From Dama dama (lineage: Eukaryota > Chordata > Mammalia > Artiodactyla > Cervidae): a DNA stretch of 64,000 nt. The notes below the pieces were generated by a model, which was given only the letters and a program-made list of their open reading frames with translations, ran no database searches and was not told the DNA's origin. The translations under genes and the position numbers were made by a program. Below are positions 11,891 through 23,985 of this stretch, one piece after another. The stretch spans positions 42,997,501 through 43,061,500 of the forward strand of contig NC_083710.1 of NCBI RefSeq assembly GCF_033118175.1, in the 5' to 3' direction. How positions within the stretch are numbered: position 1 is the stretch's first letter; each line of letters starts with the position of its first letter.

Positions 11891-12092
11891 CAGAGTTGGG
11901 GTCAGAGTTGCCGTCTGCCTCGGTCCTCTTGTCCGGAGAGGCCTGGTCGTAGAATTCGTCCTGCGGCTGAACCAGAGGAAGAGGGTGTGAGATCAGGGCT
12001 CCACTACCCACCGGCTCGTGGTCTCCTAGACCACTATCACTGCAGCTTTCCTGGGAGCCGTCGGGGAGGTGAAAGGTAACCCGGCGCTGCGA
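11891..12092 (-). CDS. PCDH9: Internal coding exon of a delta-1 protocadherin, most likely PCDH9
   Basis: PCDH9 is a single-pass membrane adhesion protein with an extracellular cadherin-repeat region. This exon encodes part of its cytoplasmic tail. Read on the minus strand it is open for 67 codons plus one base (phase 0 in, phase 1 out). It starts S-Q-R-R-V-T-F-H-L-P-D-G, continues ESCSDSGLGDHEP near residues 15-27, and ends DKRTEADGNSDPNS near residues 54-67. RRVTF (residues 3-7) is the CM3 motif of delta-1 protocadherins, an RVxF-type docking site for protein phosphatase 1 alpha. The remainder matches the PCDH9 tail as I remember it; PCDH11 and PCDH7 have related but different wording here (for example GLGDHDAG in PCDH11). 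The 5' edge follows a pyrimidine tract ending TTTGTAG and the 3' edge is TCTG|GTGAGT. There is no stop, frameshift or start codon, so it is an internal exon. Its GC content is far above the flanks. Certain: coding exon. Likely: PCDH9 rather than a paralogue. Confidence 0.88.
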
Positions 12093-12124
12093 CTACAAAG
12101 AAGACCACAGGACACGCCGTTAAC
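12093..12124 (-). other. PCDH9: 3' splice acceptor with pyrimidine tract and candidate branch point
   Basis: Reading the minus strand, a T-rich stretch (GGTCTTCTTTGTAG) ends in AG at 12094-12093, directly before the open frame. A TGTTAAC sequence at 12118-12124 places a branch adenine near 12120, about 28 nt from the exon, a normal distance. The assignment rests on sequence only. Confidence 0.8.
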
Positions 12125-13591
12125 ATCCTTCCTGAAGGACGCGGGGTGGAACGCAAAGCAAGCAACTTTAGTACACAGCACAATGCCCAGGCAAAGTCAA
12201 AAATACTTGGAACACATCTGGGAACAAACATCTCTTATTTATCACTTACTATGACACATCCAACTTGCAAAATACAAGAAACAATTTCAATTTCCTATAA
12301 TTTAAGAGAAGAAATAAAAAAGCTAGTGGTAACCCATTGAAATTTGTAGAAATATGATTATAATGCTAGTGGTCTAAGCTATACAAAAGTTAGATAAGTA
12401 GAAATACACAAATGTTTGTTCCATAGATCTGAATAAATACATAGACAATGCAATATGGCATTCCAGTTCTTGTGGATAACCAAGTATTGTGTTTATTTGA
12501 GGGTTTAAAGGTAGCTTTTGCAATGAAGTCATTATTGTCCACTGGCCTTGATTTTTTCACCATCATTGGTTATAGAATATCCCTATTGAAAGGTGTTTGG
12601 AATATTACTTTGGCATCTATTTGCCAAAGTTAATTTAATAAATTTTAGTGTTTTAGTAAGATAAAATTGTGCCTTTCAGCAGATATCACTGCTTAGTTCT
12701 CTTGGTGTATGTTCTTCTAGCTGCTGCAATGTATGAGATAGGAGACTATCTATAGCTGTGTGGGGTGGAGTTTTATGCCTTACAGAATTATGTGAGAGTA
12801 GTAAATTTATGCTTTACCTCTGACTAAACCTAATTTTCACTCTACTTTGATAACCAAAAAAATACCTTTCAATATCACATCACATATGACTAATTTTGCT
12901 CAGATTTAATAACATAATGAATATATAAATAATTATTTATATAAATAAATAATATGGAGATATAATGTATGGCATAATCATTTTGTCATACTCAAAATTT
13001 GTGCTTTTTAATAGACAACTTATAAATTGCATCCATTTCAAAGAAAATGAATAAATTTAGAGACAAAATATTATAGCTAGAAATACTGCTACTCTATAAA
13101 TGTAGTTTTTATAGACTGACAATAGAACATGGCCTATTTCCTGTGAGTCACTAGTTCAAATCCAGCTGAGAGTCATAATTGAGAAGAGCTGACACCACTG
13201 TGTTGTTGTTCAATCACCTGTGTGAAATGATTTAAGAGTTTAGCACATTTTTAATGAACTGATGTTACCATCACGTAAACTATAATCATAAATGGTCCTA
13301 ATTGAGTCTATTGTAGGACACTTCAGCTTCAAGCGCAACTATCTCCCTACCATTGTTCCTTCCTCAGTAGATTTTGAAATGTGCCTAGAGAGTGCTACAC
13401 TATATCAAGCAAAATTTGAATTTTAATATCTAATTAATATCTGAAATGCATTTCTACTTTTATAGGGAAGACTATGCTACTGATTTTATTTATTAGAGTG
13501 TTTGTTCTCCCACGTGAACTTAACTCTTGAGGGAAAAGCAATAACGCCAATATCTTCCATTTCTGTTGCAGTATTCACTTAATTCATTACG
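12125..13591. other. Unique AT-rich intron, no recognised element
   Basis: AT-rich sequence with a short AT-alternating patch near 12915-12960. No repeat family, RNA gene or exon was recognised. Confidence 0.5.
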
Positions 13592-13722
13592 TGCCTGTGC
13601 GTGTGTGCTCAATTGTGTCCTATAATTTGTGGTGTGATGGACTGTATTCTCCCAGGCTCCTCTGTCCATGGGATTATTTAGGCAAGAATATTGGAGTGGG
13701 TTGCCATTTCCTTTTCCAGGAG
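13592..13722 (-). mobile_element. Bov-tA/Bov-A SINE fragment, antisense
   Basis: Contains CCCAGGCTCCTCTGTCCATG and GAGTGGGTTGCCATTTCC, the antisense Bov-A unit. The tRNA-like head is missing. Confidence 0.85.
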
Positions 13723-14164
13723 CATATTAAGTGAATCCTTTTGTAATAAACACAGTACTAAGGACAATGAGCAGCTGCATATGATACATAATTGTCAAAT
13801 ATTGCTTTTAAAGTGACAGGCTGCTAAAATTTCCATAGTTTGAGTAATTAAAGTATCTTTGATGTGCCTCTAGATGACTCCCTCTTAGTGATAGCTCAGA
13901 GAAGTAAAAAGAAGTCAAAACACAAGAGAAAGACAATGGAACAATTTGATTGACTCTGTAACCTTCATAAAGCATTTTGGGAAGACACACATAAGCTATT
14001 ATAAAATATTTGTTTCATAGATGAAGAAAAAGGAAAATTAATACCTGTGATATTCTTCTAAACATAATGTTGCTTTAATTACTATAGTTTTTGTCCCCGC
14101 TAGGAAATGCCCTAGTCCACAACATCAGCTGTATCTAAATCCATCAGTTCTCATAGTGAAGTCA

Positions 14165-14238
14165 TTAGAGCTAGTATTTATTGAGCACCTACTCGTATAG
14201 AGACTGGTACTATAATTACACTGAGAATAAAAAGGAAA
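14165..14238 (-). mobile_element. L2 LINE 3' end, antisense
   Basis: Contains AGTATTTATTGAGCACCTAC, the standard antisense L2 terminus, followed by a decayed match. Confidence 0.65.
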
Positions 14239-14982
14239 ATATTTTTTTTAAACTATTTCAAATACATCATACTAAATTCCATCTGATACACACTATACTA
14301 TGATATTTCTTTACCACTTTATAAGTGAGAATAAGAGATATAAATCTAGTGTAATTTATTTGCACTAAGACCCTGTAAATTAGAGTAATATAATGTTTAA
14401 ACTACTGCGGCTTACGGAAATATTTCCTAATTAATTTGACTCAAAGATGTTTAAGTCTTAATTGGCAAAATTGTGCACAATTTATCAGTCTAATGGGAGG
14501 TAGGGGTGGTGATGCATATGGACTAAGAATTGCAACATGGATATGATAGCAGGAAGCAAATTGATCAAGTAAATCAATCTTAAACTTATCATCATAATGA
14601 TTGATGCAAGTGAAATAATGTTTGGCTTATCAAGGTAGATAAAAGGAGAATGTTTGAATAAACTAAAATGAAGGAAAATTAGGATACATTCTCCAATAAG
14701 AAACAGGAGTTATAGGTGTCATGAAAGACTACAGTACTTATTCCGGTTTTGCCCAAGGGCACCAGATGAGGAGTCAGAACCAGACCTCCTGCCTGGGAGT
14801 GTGTGCCCTGTAGAGCCTGGTCCTGGGCAACGACACCATTTCTTTGAAGGAGTTCTTGGCCTTGTAAAACGGATGGAGCAGTGCCTTCAGCAGTGGATGT
14901 TGTAAGGTACAAGTAGATAAAATAAGAAGTGTTCTTGTTATATAATACATGACACATGGTAGGTACTCAATAAAAGGGAGCT

Positions 14983-15174
14983 GTGAAAGTGAAAGTTGCT
15001 CAGTTGTGTCCGACTCTTTGCGACCCCATGGACTGTCCATGAAATTCTCCAGGCCAGAATACTGGAATGAATAGCCTTCCCCTTCTCCAGGGGATCTTCC
15101 CAACCCAGAGATCGAACCCAGGTCTCCCACATTGCAGGTGGATTCTTTACCAGCTGAGCCACAAGGGAAGCCCC
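14983..15174 (-). mobile_element. Bov-tA SINE, antisense
   Basis: From GTGAAAGTTGCTCAGTTGTG to the antisense head GAGCCACAAGGGAAGCCCC. It is nearly full length. The 153-codon minus-strand open frame over it is only SINE sequence. Confidence 0.92.
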
Positions 15175-16410
15175 AATTCTTGAAATTCATATCTACACAT
15201 TCTCTTTTAATCTCTGGGGTATCAATGTTTAGCAATTATAGAGATGTAATACTTTCACCCACGAAAAAGTGTTGTTCTCTGGGAAGAGAACTGCAGTCTT
15301 GGCATGCCTCTCATTGTGCCTGTAGGTATGTCAGCCCAGAATCTTTTTTGAGTGGAAGCTGCTCTGGGATAAGAGTGAGCAATGAAGATCAACAGTTTAG
15401 AACACAAGGTTTTTTTGCAAAGAAAGTGAAAGTTTTCCCACTGTTCTTTCAAGAAACTTGTAATTGTTTGTATATTTAAAGAAAGAAAGAAAGAACTTTT
15501 TACTTGTAGCCTCTGGGAATTTTGATTTTGGGTTATCACCATGGAAATGTGCCCCAATTTGGGTTATAAATATAGTCAAACCCTGCCTGACTGAATTGGG
15601 ACACACATGCTATCATGAGACTACTTCAGACTTTCCAAAGCCTGGACACTTATATTTTGCTTTCCTGAATCTATTTCTTACCATTTCCATTTTCTCTCAT
15701 GGGAAACATTATTATTATTTTTGCTAAGTCTGGTTGATGGTTTGAGTGTCACATTTATGTACCTAATTTATCACTGACAAAGTTAGCTCCAGGTCCCAGG
15801 CTGGCTAGAGAAAAAGTAAGATGGGAACAATAATTACTAAGGCTGATCATTGTTATTTTATCTCTGGACTGCTGGTATGGTTTCTGACCACGTTAAGCTT
15901 CCATCAGAGACCCTGTACTCTATGCCAGAATAGAGGGCCATCCATACAAATACAGAAATGTCCTGGATCTTGCAGGTTGGAAGGTATCACACTGGTTAGA
16001 TTTGGGAAACATCACCAAGTACTTTTACAATACTTTTTCTTACAGGTTAGTGTGAAGGAGAGCAGAAATTTAAGATGCCCTGAGAAGATACACATGTTTC
16101 TGTGTTGGGTGCTGTTTTTCAAGATTCACTGAGAGAATGAGTCACCTTAGAATACCAATCGTTGCTTTAATGCTTCTCTTATGTGTCTCACTGGTACAGG
16201 ACATTATTCACCAATAAATGACTCACATTCAAGCCTACAATCCAAGTCCCATTAATTTAGAGAGATTCTCATGCACAAAGATTTGCTAGGAAGGTACTTT
16301 GTGCCTTTGTTAACAGCAAAACGGTAGAAAAAGGTGAAATGTCTAGTAAGTAACTTAATTATATGATAGCATATAACCGAATCATTCACAATATTTAAAA
16401 TTTTGTTAGT

Positions 16411-17086
16411 GTTGGCTTAAAACTCAACATTCAGAAAACTAAGATTATGGCATTCAGTCTCATCACTTCATGGCAAATAGATGGGGAAATAATGGAAACA
16501 GTGAGAGAGTTTATATTTTGTGTGTGGGGGGGGGGGGCTCCAAAATCACTGCAGATGGTGACTGCAGCCATGATTAAAAGGTGCTTGCTCCTTGGAAGAA
16601 AAGTTATGACCAACCTAGACAGCATATTAAAAAGCAGAGACTTTATTTTGCTAACAAAAGCCCAGTCCATCTAGTCAAAGCTATGGTTTTTCCAATAGTC
16701 ATGTATGGACGTGAGAGTTTGGACCATAAAGAAAGCTGAGCACTGAAGAATTGATACTTTTGAACTGTGGTGTTGGAGAAGACTCTTGAGAGTTCCAATC
16801 AAACCAGTCCATCCTAAAGGAAATCAGTCCTGAATATTCATTGGAAGGACTGATGCTGAAGCTGAAACTCCAATAATTCGGCCAACTGATGCAAAGAACT
16901 GACTCATTTGGAAAGATCCTGATGCTGGGAAAGATGAAAGGCGGAAGGAGAAGGGGACAACAGAAGATGAGATGGTTGGATGGCATCACCAGCTCCAGAG
17001 CTGGTGATGGACAAGGAAGCCTGGCATGCTGCACTCCACAGGGTCACAAAGAGTCAGACACGACTGAGTGACTGAACTGAACTGAT
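16411..17086 (+). mobile_element. BovB LINE 3' end, 5'-truncated, with internal G12 run
   Basis: Begins at the BovB LKINIQKTKIM-like region (GGCTTAAAACTCAACATTC). It runs through the reverse-transcriptase C-terminus (decayed LLLGRKVMTNLDSILKSRD) to the tail GACACGACTGAGTGACTG with GAACT repeats. A run of 12 G at 16526-16537 and several small indels break the frame. Confidence 0.92.
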
Positions 17087-17174
17087 AATCTATTGTTAAC
17101 TGTAAAAATCAGGTTAGCAAAAATTTTACTGAGTTGAATTGATTTTTTTTTAATGCCTTGGATTATACCATTTG

Positions 17175-17395
17175 TGCTTCCCTGGTGACTCAGTAGGAGT
17201 CCACCTTAAATACAGGAGACCTTCTGCAATGCAGGAGACTCAGGTTCAGTCCATGGGTTGGGAAGATCTCCTGGAGAAGGGAATGACAATCCACTCCAGT
17301 ATTCTTGCCTGGGAAATCCCATGGACAAAGAAGCCTGATGGTCTACAGTCTGTGGAGTTGCAAAAATCAGACAAAATTTAGCAACTAGACCACCA
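17175..17395 (+). mobile_element. Bov-tA SINE with a small internal duplication
   Basis: The normal head GCTTCCCTGGTGACTCAG is followed by two ACAGGAGAC/GCAGGAGAC phrases about 25 bp apart, where the consensus has one. Then the B box and the usual body (ATTCTTGCCTGGGAAATCCC). Confidence 0.88.
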
Positions 17396-17537
17396 CCTAA
17401 TGTGTCTTGAGGTGTGAATATGTGTAAGCTAATATATGATTGTATACATTAAGTATTTAAATTGGTATTGTTTGGTTATGGAGTTATGATATTTAAAATT
17501 TTTATTATTTTGACTATACTAAAGCTATCACATGTTT

Positions 17538-17632
17538 AGTTAAGTTCAGTCGCTCAGTTGTATCCAATTCGTTGCTACCCCAATGGACTGCTGCATGCCA
17601 GGCTTCCCTGTCCATCACCAACTCCTGGAGCT
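17538..17632 (-). mobile_element. BovB LINE extreme 3' end, antisense
   Basis: Contains GTTCAGTCGCTCAGTTG and CTTCCCTGTCCATCACCAAC, and stops at CTCCTGGAGC. Only about 95 bp of the 3' terminus was copied. Confidence 0.85.
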
Positions 17633-18747
17633 TTTTTATTTGAAATAATATTTTCATATATATTTTGTCTCAAGTAGCAAAGAAAATCATACCAAAAATG
17701 GTTAAAAAAACTCTGGAGATTGTAAACTGCATTTGAATTGAAATATTTCTTATAAACATTAATTAGAAACATTTTGTCCTTTCTTATTTTTAAGAGAATA
17801 TATTTCCATTTAAAATGTAAAAGTAATAAAAAAAAAGTAATAGTTAAGAGTATAATCTTAGGTTGCAAGCTATCTAAAGAAGAATTTTTAAATGACAAAA
17901 TAACACACGTTCAGCTAAAACCACTGATTCAATTCAATAGCAAGTTCCTCAATAGCTTCTTGCCATCTAAAATCAATGAGTACTCTTCCTCTTAATAAAA
18001 TCCTGAGTCAAGTAAAACTCATAGAGGTTTAGAGGGTAAATTAAATGCAACCCAGAAAGCAATTTGTGGTTACAGTTTAATTTGCTATTACTCAACACTC
18101 TCAGGCTTGACTAGAAACTAATATTACTATACATATGTTCTTCCCCATTCATGTTTGAGCACTCTCATCAAGAAACTAAGACTCTAAGAAATAGTTTCTC
18201 AGGACAGAAATAATACAGAACTTTTCAACTGGTGATAAATGAAATAATTCTGAGTACAGAATTAGTTTATAATGAGTTATTTTATTATTTGTTACTGGTA
18301 AATTGAGTTAATCTCCTATCCTTTTGATTGGAAATACTTATGCTAAAAAGTTTCTACTATTGCAGAATGTGTGTACTTTTTTAAAGCTGGAAATCATCTA
18401 AGGATTTTCTAGTCTCTTTGAATTTGTTACATTTATTTCAAATGAGTAAGTGAGGTAAAGGGATTTGTCTCTGTAGGTTTCAATAGGAACTTATGTAGGT
18501 TTCATTTGATTTCCAACAAAAAGGACTATTCATTTATCCCTTCATAAATAATTTTTGAGAACCTATTTGTATAATTCATTAAAGAAACCTCAACTAAAAC
18601 TGAAAGTAGGGCAGGCCTGTAGGAGGGGCTGTCACACTCATAGTCAATTACTCCAAAGTGACCCCTGTCGACATCTCCCAGTAGAAGTTGTCTCCTACTT
18701 GACTATCTGGGAAGTTGAAAACTTCTCTAGTGCACTGGAAAGTACCA

Positions 18748-18893
18748 GAGGGATGGGATGGGGAGGGAGACGGGAGCGGGGATCGGGATGGGGAACACAT
18801 GTAAATCCATGGCTGATTCATGTCAATGTATGGCAAAAACCACTACAATATTGTAAAGTAATTAGCCTCCAACTAAAAAAAAAAAAAGAAAAA
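18748..18893 (+). mobile_element. Ruminant L1 3' UTR end with poly(A)
   Basis: G-rich stretch GGGATGGGGAGGGAG, then ATGTAAATCCATGGCTGATT and GTAATTAGCCTCCAACT, then an A13 run. This is the 3' terminus of ruminant L1. Confidence 0.88.
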
Positions 18894-19179
18894 GATAGAA
18901 ACAAAACGTCTCTGTCTCTTGAATAGCCCAGCCAATCAGAGAGGATAGCAGCCCAACCAATGAGAACTTTCATACTTTGGATTCACAGCTTCTTCCAATA
19001 GACTCTCATTATTACAGTTCCTCCCAATTCTGCCCTTTTCCTGAAACACCTCTCCCTTTCCTTGTTCTCTGGATTTGCCTATGAGCCACCATAGTTCGCA
19101 TAACTTGAATTGTAATTCTCATGGCTATGTCTGTATAAACTCACTTAAGCTGGTAGAATAGCTGGTTATTATATTATTG

Positions 19180-19255
19180 AAGTTCAGGTACTATCTGCTA
19201 GACGCCATCGTATTAATACCTGCTAAGAATATGATGGTGAACAAGACAAAAACTG
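19180..19255 (-). mobile_element. L2 LINE fragment, antisense
   Basis: Degenerate match to the antisense L2 end, finishing with ATGGTGAACAAGACAAAAAC. Confidence 0.5.
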
Positions 19256-21081
19256 TATCACACAGTTTCCCAAAAAGTAGAATTTTATTAAGTTATTCCT
19301 TAATAGTTCTGAGCATGCTTTCAACCAGCACCTGTGTTACCTGTTTTATAATTTGATTTCATTCATATCTTGCAAACTATGCAGACTTTAGCAAGGTCAG
19401 TGCATGAAATAGCCAAGTGAAACATAGTACCAATGAACTAGCTGTCAGTATTTCCTTCTTTTCTTTTTAATGTTTACATTTCAAAATATTTGGAGACAAA
19501 TAAGAAGGCTAAGTTTATGTTGGAGAAAGATGTATTTGTATAATAACTTCACTGACCTAGGTGATGGATGTAAAGTTACCAGGATCTTTAAAACAAAATT
19601 TTTGATTCCTAGTGGTATCTATGCTATATAAAACAAGACTAGGGTGCAGATGATACCTGTCCATATAAAGTTGAATAGCATTTTCAGGGGAAACGGGGAA
19701 TGCTCATCTATACTATATTCATCTTCCTGTTAACCAGTTTGATACCTGCTGCTAAGCGACTGCTTCATTTCAGGACAGAGTTGTGGGCTTTTGTTCTAAT
19801 TTCAGTACTCAACTGCATAATAGTGTAGGAAGCTTGTTTCAGTTTCTATATGTGTGGAGAATCTCACAGTAACTTAAACTTAGCCTGCTTCCTTGACTTT
19901 GTAAATGTCTTACTGTGAAATGACTTCCTTAAATTAAAAACTTAGGCTTTTTGTACTTTGTAAGTAAAGTGCTTTGAATACCTCATAGGACTTCATATGT
20001 CTCGAAGACGTGTGTAATGACGCATGATGAAATTTTTAATATACATTTATTTTTATTTCCTTTTGATCTCAGTATGATCTGTGAGAAAGTTAGGTAGCAT
20101 TTCTCTTCACATTCAAGAACAACTGATAGCTTTAAAGAACTTGAGAGAAAACTAAATTCTTTGTACTGTTTTGGGGTATAACTTTGGTGCTTGAATTTAA
20201 ATATCAGAACCAAACATAAGAGAGGCATTTCCTCCCTTAATCATTTTCCCCTGTGGGACGTCAGAGAAAGGGAATAGGGTTAGAATCAACTTTCCTCCTT
20301 GGTTTGGTGGCATCACCCTACTCTTAAATTCCCTCTACGGTCCAAAGCAAGCAGAGAGGATTAAGAATTGTTGGCATTGTTGGTTATTTTGCTCCTCATA
20401 TTCTTATTTGGTTCCTACTATCAGAAACACCCTCAACCTATTTCTTACAGTTAAATGTTGCCCAGTAGGAGTGCAGTGCTTTATCTGAGCATACAAAATA
20501 TAAAATGACTAGAGTAAACAGGAGCAACTGCTCCTTAATCTACAAGCAGAATTCTTGCATCTATAAATTATATGTACAGAAATAGAGAAGAAACAACTCA
20601 GCAAGAGGCCTTTCCAATTTAGTCTTGTAGTATAAACAAATCCATGTGACACAGGCAGTTACCTTATCATATTTATGGAATCTGCATACATGATAGTCAT
20701 AGCACTTTAATTAGAAACTCCACTAAGTTATCACTGTGGTTAAGTAAAATTACAGAACTCACTGATATAGTATGTGGTCTTTTACCATAAGTGATCCTTC
20801 TTTGGATAACAAAAAATCGTTAAAAAGTATGTATCAGATCTGTCAGTGTAGTTAATATAAATAGTCTAATTTGCTGTTTAGCTTTCAGGAATTTTTCTCA
20901 GGTAATTTTAACAGAAGTAACAAAAAGAGGTAATGAGCATTTCCCTAGCATTCCCTTCTGTTAGTAGTTCTCAGTACAAAATAAAAGTTATAAAGCAAAA
21001 AATAGGCCATATTTTCTTCAAGAATGTTGTATTTTTCAAAAAGCACTCCCTAAATGTATATTATATTATATTTATTATTAG
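19256..21081. other. Unique AT-rich intron, no recognised element
   Basis: No recognisable family or gene. The 81-codon minus-strand frame at 19983-20228 shows no domain, and its composition is that of the flanks. Confidence 0.5.
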
Positions 21082-21300
21082 GCTTCCCTGGTAGCTCAGA
21101 CAGTAAAGAATCTGTCTGCAATGCAGGAGACTTGGGTTCAATCCCTGGGTTGGGAAGATCCCTTGGAGAACGAAATGGCAACCCACTCCAATATTCTTAC
21201 CTAGAAAACTCCAGGTAAGGTAATTCTGGAGGAACCTGACCAGTTACAGTTCAAGGAGTCCCAAAGAGTTGGACACAATTGAGCGATTAACACTCATACA
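21082..21300 (+). mobile_element. Bov-tA SINE
   Basis: Head GGCTTCCCTGGTAGCTCAG, B box GGTTCAATCCCTGGG, body ATGGCAACCCACTCC. An extra segment near 21210-21225 carries a repeated CCAGGTAAGGTAATTC. Confidence 0.9.
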
Positions 21301-22260
21301 CACTCACATTAGATTATATAACTTCAAACAGTGGGTACTTGAGTCATAAAAGTTTGAACATGCACACAGACACTTTAAACTTCCCTTGTGTATTGCTGAA
21401 CAAGCACACACAAGATCATAATTACCCAGTAAGAGTGAAAGCTGGTAATCTCAAGGTTTTACAGGACAAATCATGTTATTTCAAGTCAAAGAAAGATATG
21501 CAGATAGAGAGGTAGAGGCAGCAAGAAACAACCTGTATAATTTCTCCAGGACATACTATTACCGTACAATGAGATTTTTTGAAAGTCCTTCTGAAGTTCA
21601 CTAATTTGCACCTAAAAAGTGGTATGATCTGTCTCAATGGACCTTGTGTCAAACTCTGCAGTTTCATTTTATTTATTTAGCTTTTTGTGTAATGTTTGTA
21701 GTATAAAGAAAAGCATTAAAACTTTTTAGAAGCAGTGAAGAGATAAGAAGTTATTTGAACTAGTGTTAGCACGTATGATGGATATTTGTCCCTGACGGTC
21801 TATGGATTACAAATAATTCTGAGCCATCAATCATATCTTCTGTGGAAGAAAAAAAGCAAAACAAAAATGGTGATGGAAATGATATTTTTAGCCTCTTTCT
21901 AGTCTATGATTCGTGTGATTTATATATGGAGAGTATCTTATAACTATTAATTGGTATAGGAACCACCAAAAGCATCAGTCGTGATAAAGAACTCAGTCCT
22001 CATAGGCAGGTTAATTGGGGAACTAATCTGCATAGGGAAGGTAGATAGGGGGACAAAGTATGCTGAATGCAAGTATAGGTCCAAGTTACACTTTGAGGAC
22101 ATAGAAATGTGTATTCACAGGCACAGGACGTGACCCTGATATTGATGAACTACTGAATTCTTTTTTCTAGGTTCTTCTATAACTTGACCCAACTTGAGAA
22201 ATGTTTTACCAGAATGGGAAAGACTGAAGCTGAGCAGATAGGGAAGAAGCTATCTTTGGT

Positions 22261-22296
22261 CACACACAAAACACACACACATACACACACAAAAAA
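22261..22296. repeat. Imperfect (CA)n microsatellite
   Basis: CA dinucleotides interrupted by AA and TA steps, ending in an A run. Confidence 0.85.
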
Positions 22297-23239
22297 GAAA
22301 CAGGAATCCCTGGAATTTCATCTGAAACCTTGGACTCGGTAAATCATCTCACAGGCAGTAGTTTGATAGGATGATTTATTGGTATAGGATGATTAGCTAT
22401 CCTCTAAAAAACAATGTCTGTATTAGCTATCAAATTTGGATTGATTGCTAGGAACTTCATTTATCCTTTGTGATTGTATGGTGTTAAAGGCACATTCTGA
22501 TAGAAAAGCATTTTCTTATTTTGTCATCTTTTAGTTCTCTCAAAGCATGTCAGTGAAAATATTGTTTGCAATTGAAAATGTTTGATTAGGAATGTGTGAA
22601 ACTTAAGTCGTAATTCTTTTTCTCAGAATAAGTTAGGGAGAAAATGAGGAGACTTTAAAAATATATCTGCAGCATATACATAAACAGTATATGCATATTT
22701 ATATATAGATGATGCAAAACTTATGCACAAATTCCAACACAGGCTGACACGCTGACGTGTCTTAACATGTGAAATTTTCCTATTCTTATACAAGGCAATT
22801 GTCGAATATATCCAAGATCTTTGTTATATTTATCAATGTTGAAAATGAAATATAAATTTTATTAATTGTATCTTAGAAAACCTGAATTAATTTAGATATA
22901 ACAAGTTGCATTCCAAAAAGAGTTTCTTCTTATATTTCATGCCATACATACAGCTTTAACCAGTGATGAAAATTAATTGAATAGCAATGATATTTCATTG
23001 AGTGTAGAATTTACCATATAAAACTACGATTATAAGATGAAAAAAAATTTTAGATAAGCAGAAATTGTATAAAACATTTATTTAATTATTTTATGGAGGA
23101 GATACTTCATAATCTAGAGTAATGCCACTGTATTTTTAGATTTTGGATTTTGTGTTTCTTGAATTGTTTTGAGACAGTTATAATGCAGAGTCTCTAGGTA
23201 CCAACTGTTTGCCTTTTTTGATCTGACTTTACTTTTTAA

Positions 23240-23456
23240 GACTTCCCTGGTGGCTCAGATGGTGGAGTATCTGCCTACAATGCAGGAGACCCGGGTTCAA
23301 TCCCTGGGTCGGGAAGATCTCCTGGAGAAGGAAATGGCAACCCACTCCAGTATTCTTGCCTGGAAAATCCCATGGATGGAAGAGCCTGGTAGGCTACAGT
23401 CCATGGGGTCACAAAGAGTCGGACATGACTGAGTGACTTCACTTCACTTTCACTTT
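23240..23456 (+). mobile_element. Bov-tA SINE, well preserved
   Basis: Full-length head GACTTCCCTGGTGGCTCAG, B box GGGTTCAATCCCTGGG, body and tail (GTGACTTCACTTCAC). Close to the remembered consensus, so relatively young. Confidence 0.93.
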
Positions 23457-23552
23457 TGGAAACAACTGAAAGCTATCTGTAATGATGAACAGTAGCATTT
23501 TACAAAAAAAGGAGAGATACAAAATAACACAGAACATTTTCTTCAGTGGCTT

Positions 23553-23685
23553 CAGTTCAGTTCAGTTCAGTTGCTCAGCTGTGTCCGACTCTTTGTGACC
23601 CCATGGACTGCAGCACGCCAGGCCTCCCTGTCCATCACCAACTCCTGGAGTTTACTCAAACTCATGTCCGTTGAGTCGGTGATGC
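23553..23685 (-). mobile_element. Very short BovB 3' insertion with 12-bp target-site duplication
   Basis: Antisense BovB 3' terminus of only 133 bp, from CAGTTCAGTTCAGTTC to GAGTCGGTGATG. CTTCAGTGGCTT at 23541-23552 and 23686-23697 is a perfect duplication. This shows an independent, severely 5'-truncated insertion and not a later deletion. Confidence 0.93.
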
Positions 23686-23811
23686 CTTCAGTGGCTTAGA
23701 AACTAGCTTTTAAGATAATCACAAAAGGGGACTTCCAAAATATTTTGAGACATGATGATATTCAATGAAGGAGCAGAAGAAAGTCAGTTTGAAGGACAGC
23801 ACTCTAAGTGG

Positions 23812-23985
23812 GCTTCCGTGGAGGCTCGAGTTTGATCCCTGAGTCAGAAATATCCCCTGGAGAAGGGAATGGCATCCCATTCCAGTGTTATTGCCTGGAG
23901 AATTCCATGGACAGAGGAGCCTGGTGGCAGGCTGTGTAGTTCATGGGGTCACAAAGAATCAGTGTGAGCAACTAACACACACTTT
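23812..23985 (+). mobile_element. Bov-tA SINE with internal deletion
   Basis: Head GGGCTTCCGTGGAGGCTC is fused directly to the B box (GTTTGATCCCTGAG), with the segment between missing. The rest is normal. Confidence 0.85.

Noticed and set aside
12037..12231. 64-codon minus-strand Met-started frame overlapping the exon
   Set aside because: It is in a different frame from the protocadherin reading and crosses the splice acceptor; it is a shadow.
13592..13750. Target-site duplication for the antisense SINE fragment
   Set aside because: The similar flank words (ATTCACTTAAT and ATTAAGTGAAT) are inverted, not direct.
14774..15235. 153-codon minus-strand frame, the longest Met-started frame in the window
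   Set aside because: Much of it is antisense Bov-tA sequence; the phrase on crossing it recurs wherever this SINE is found.
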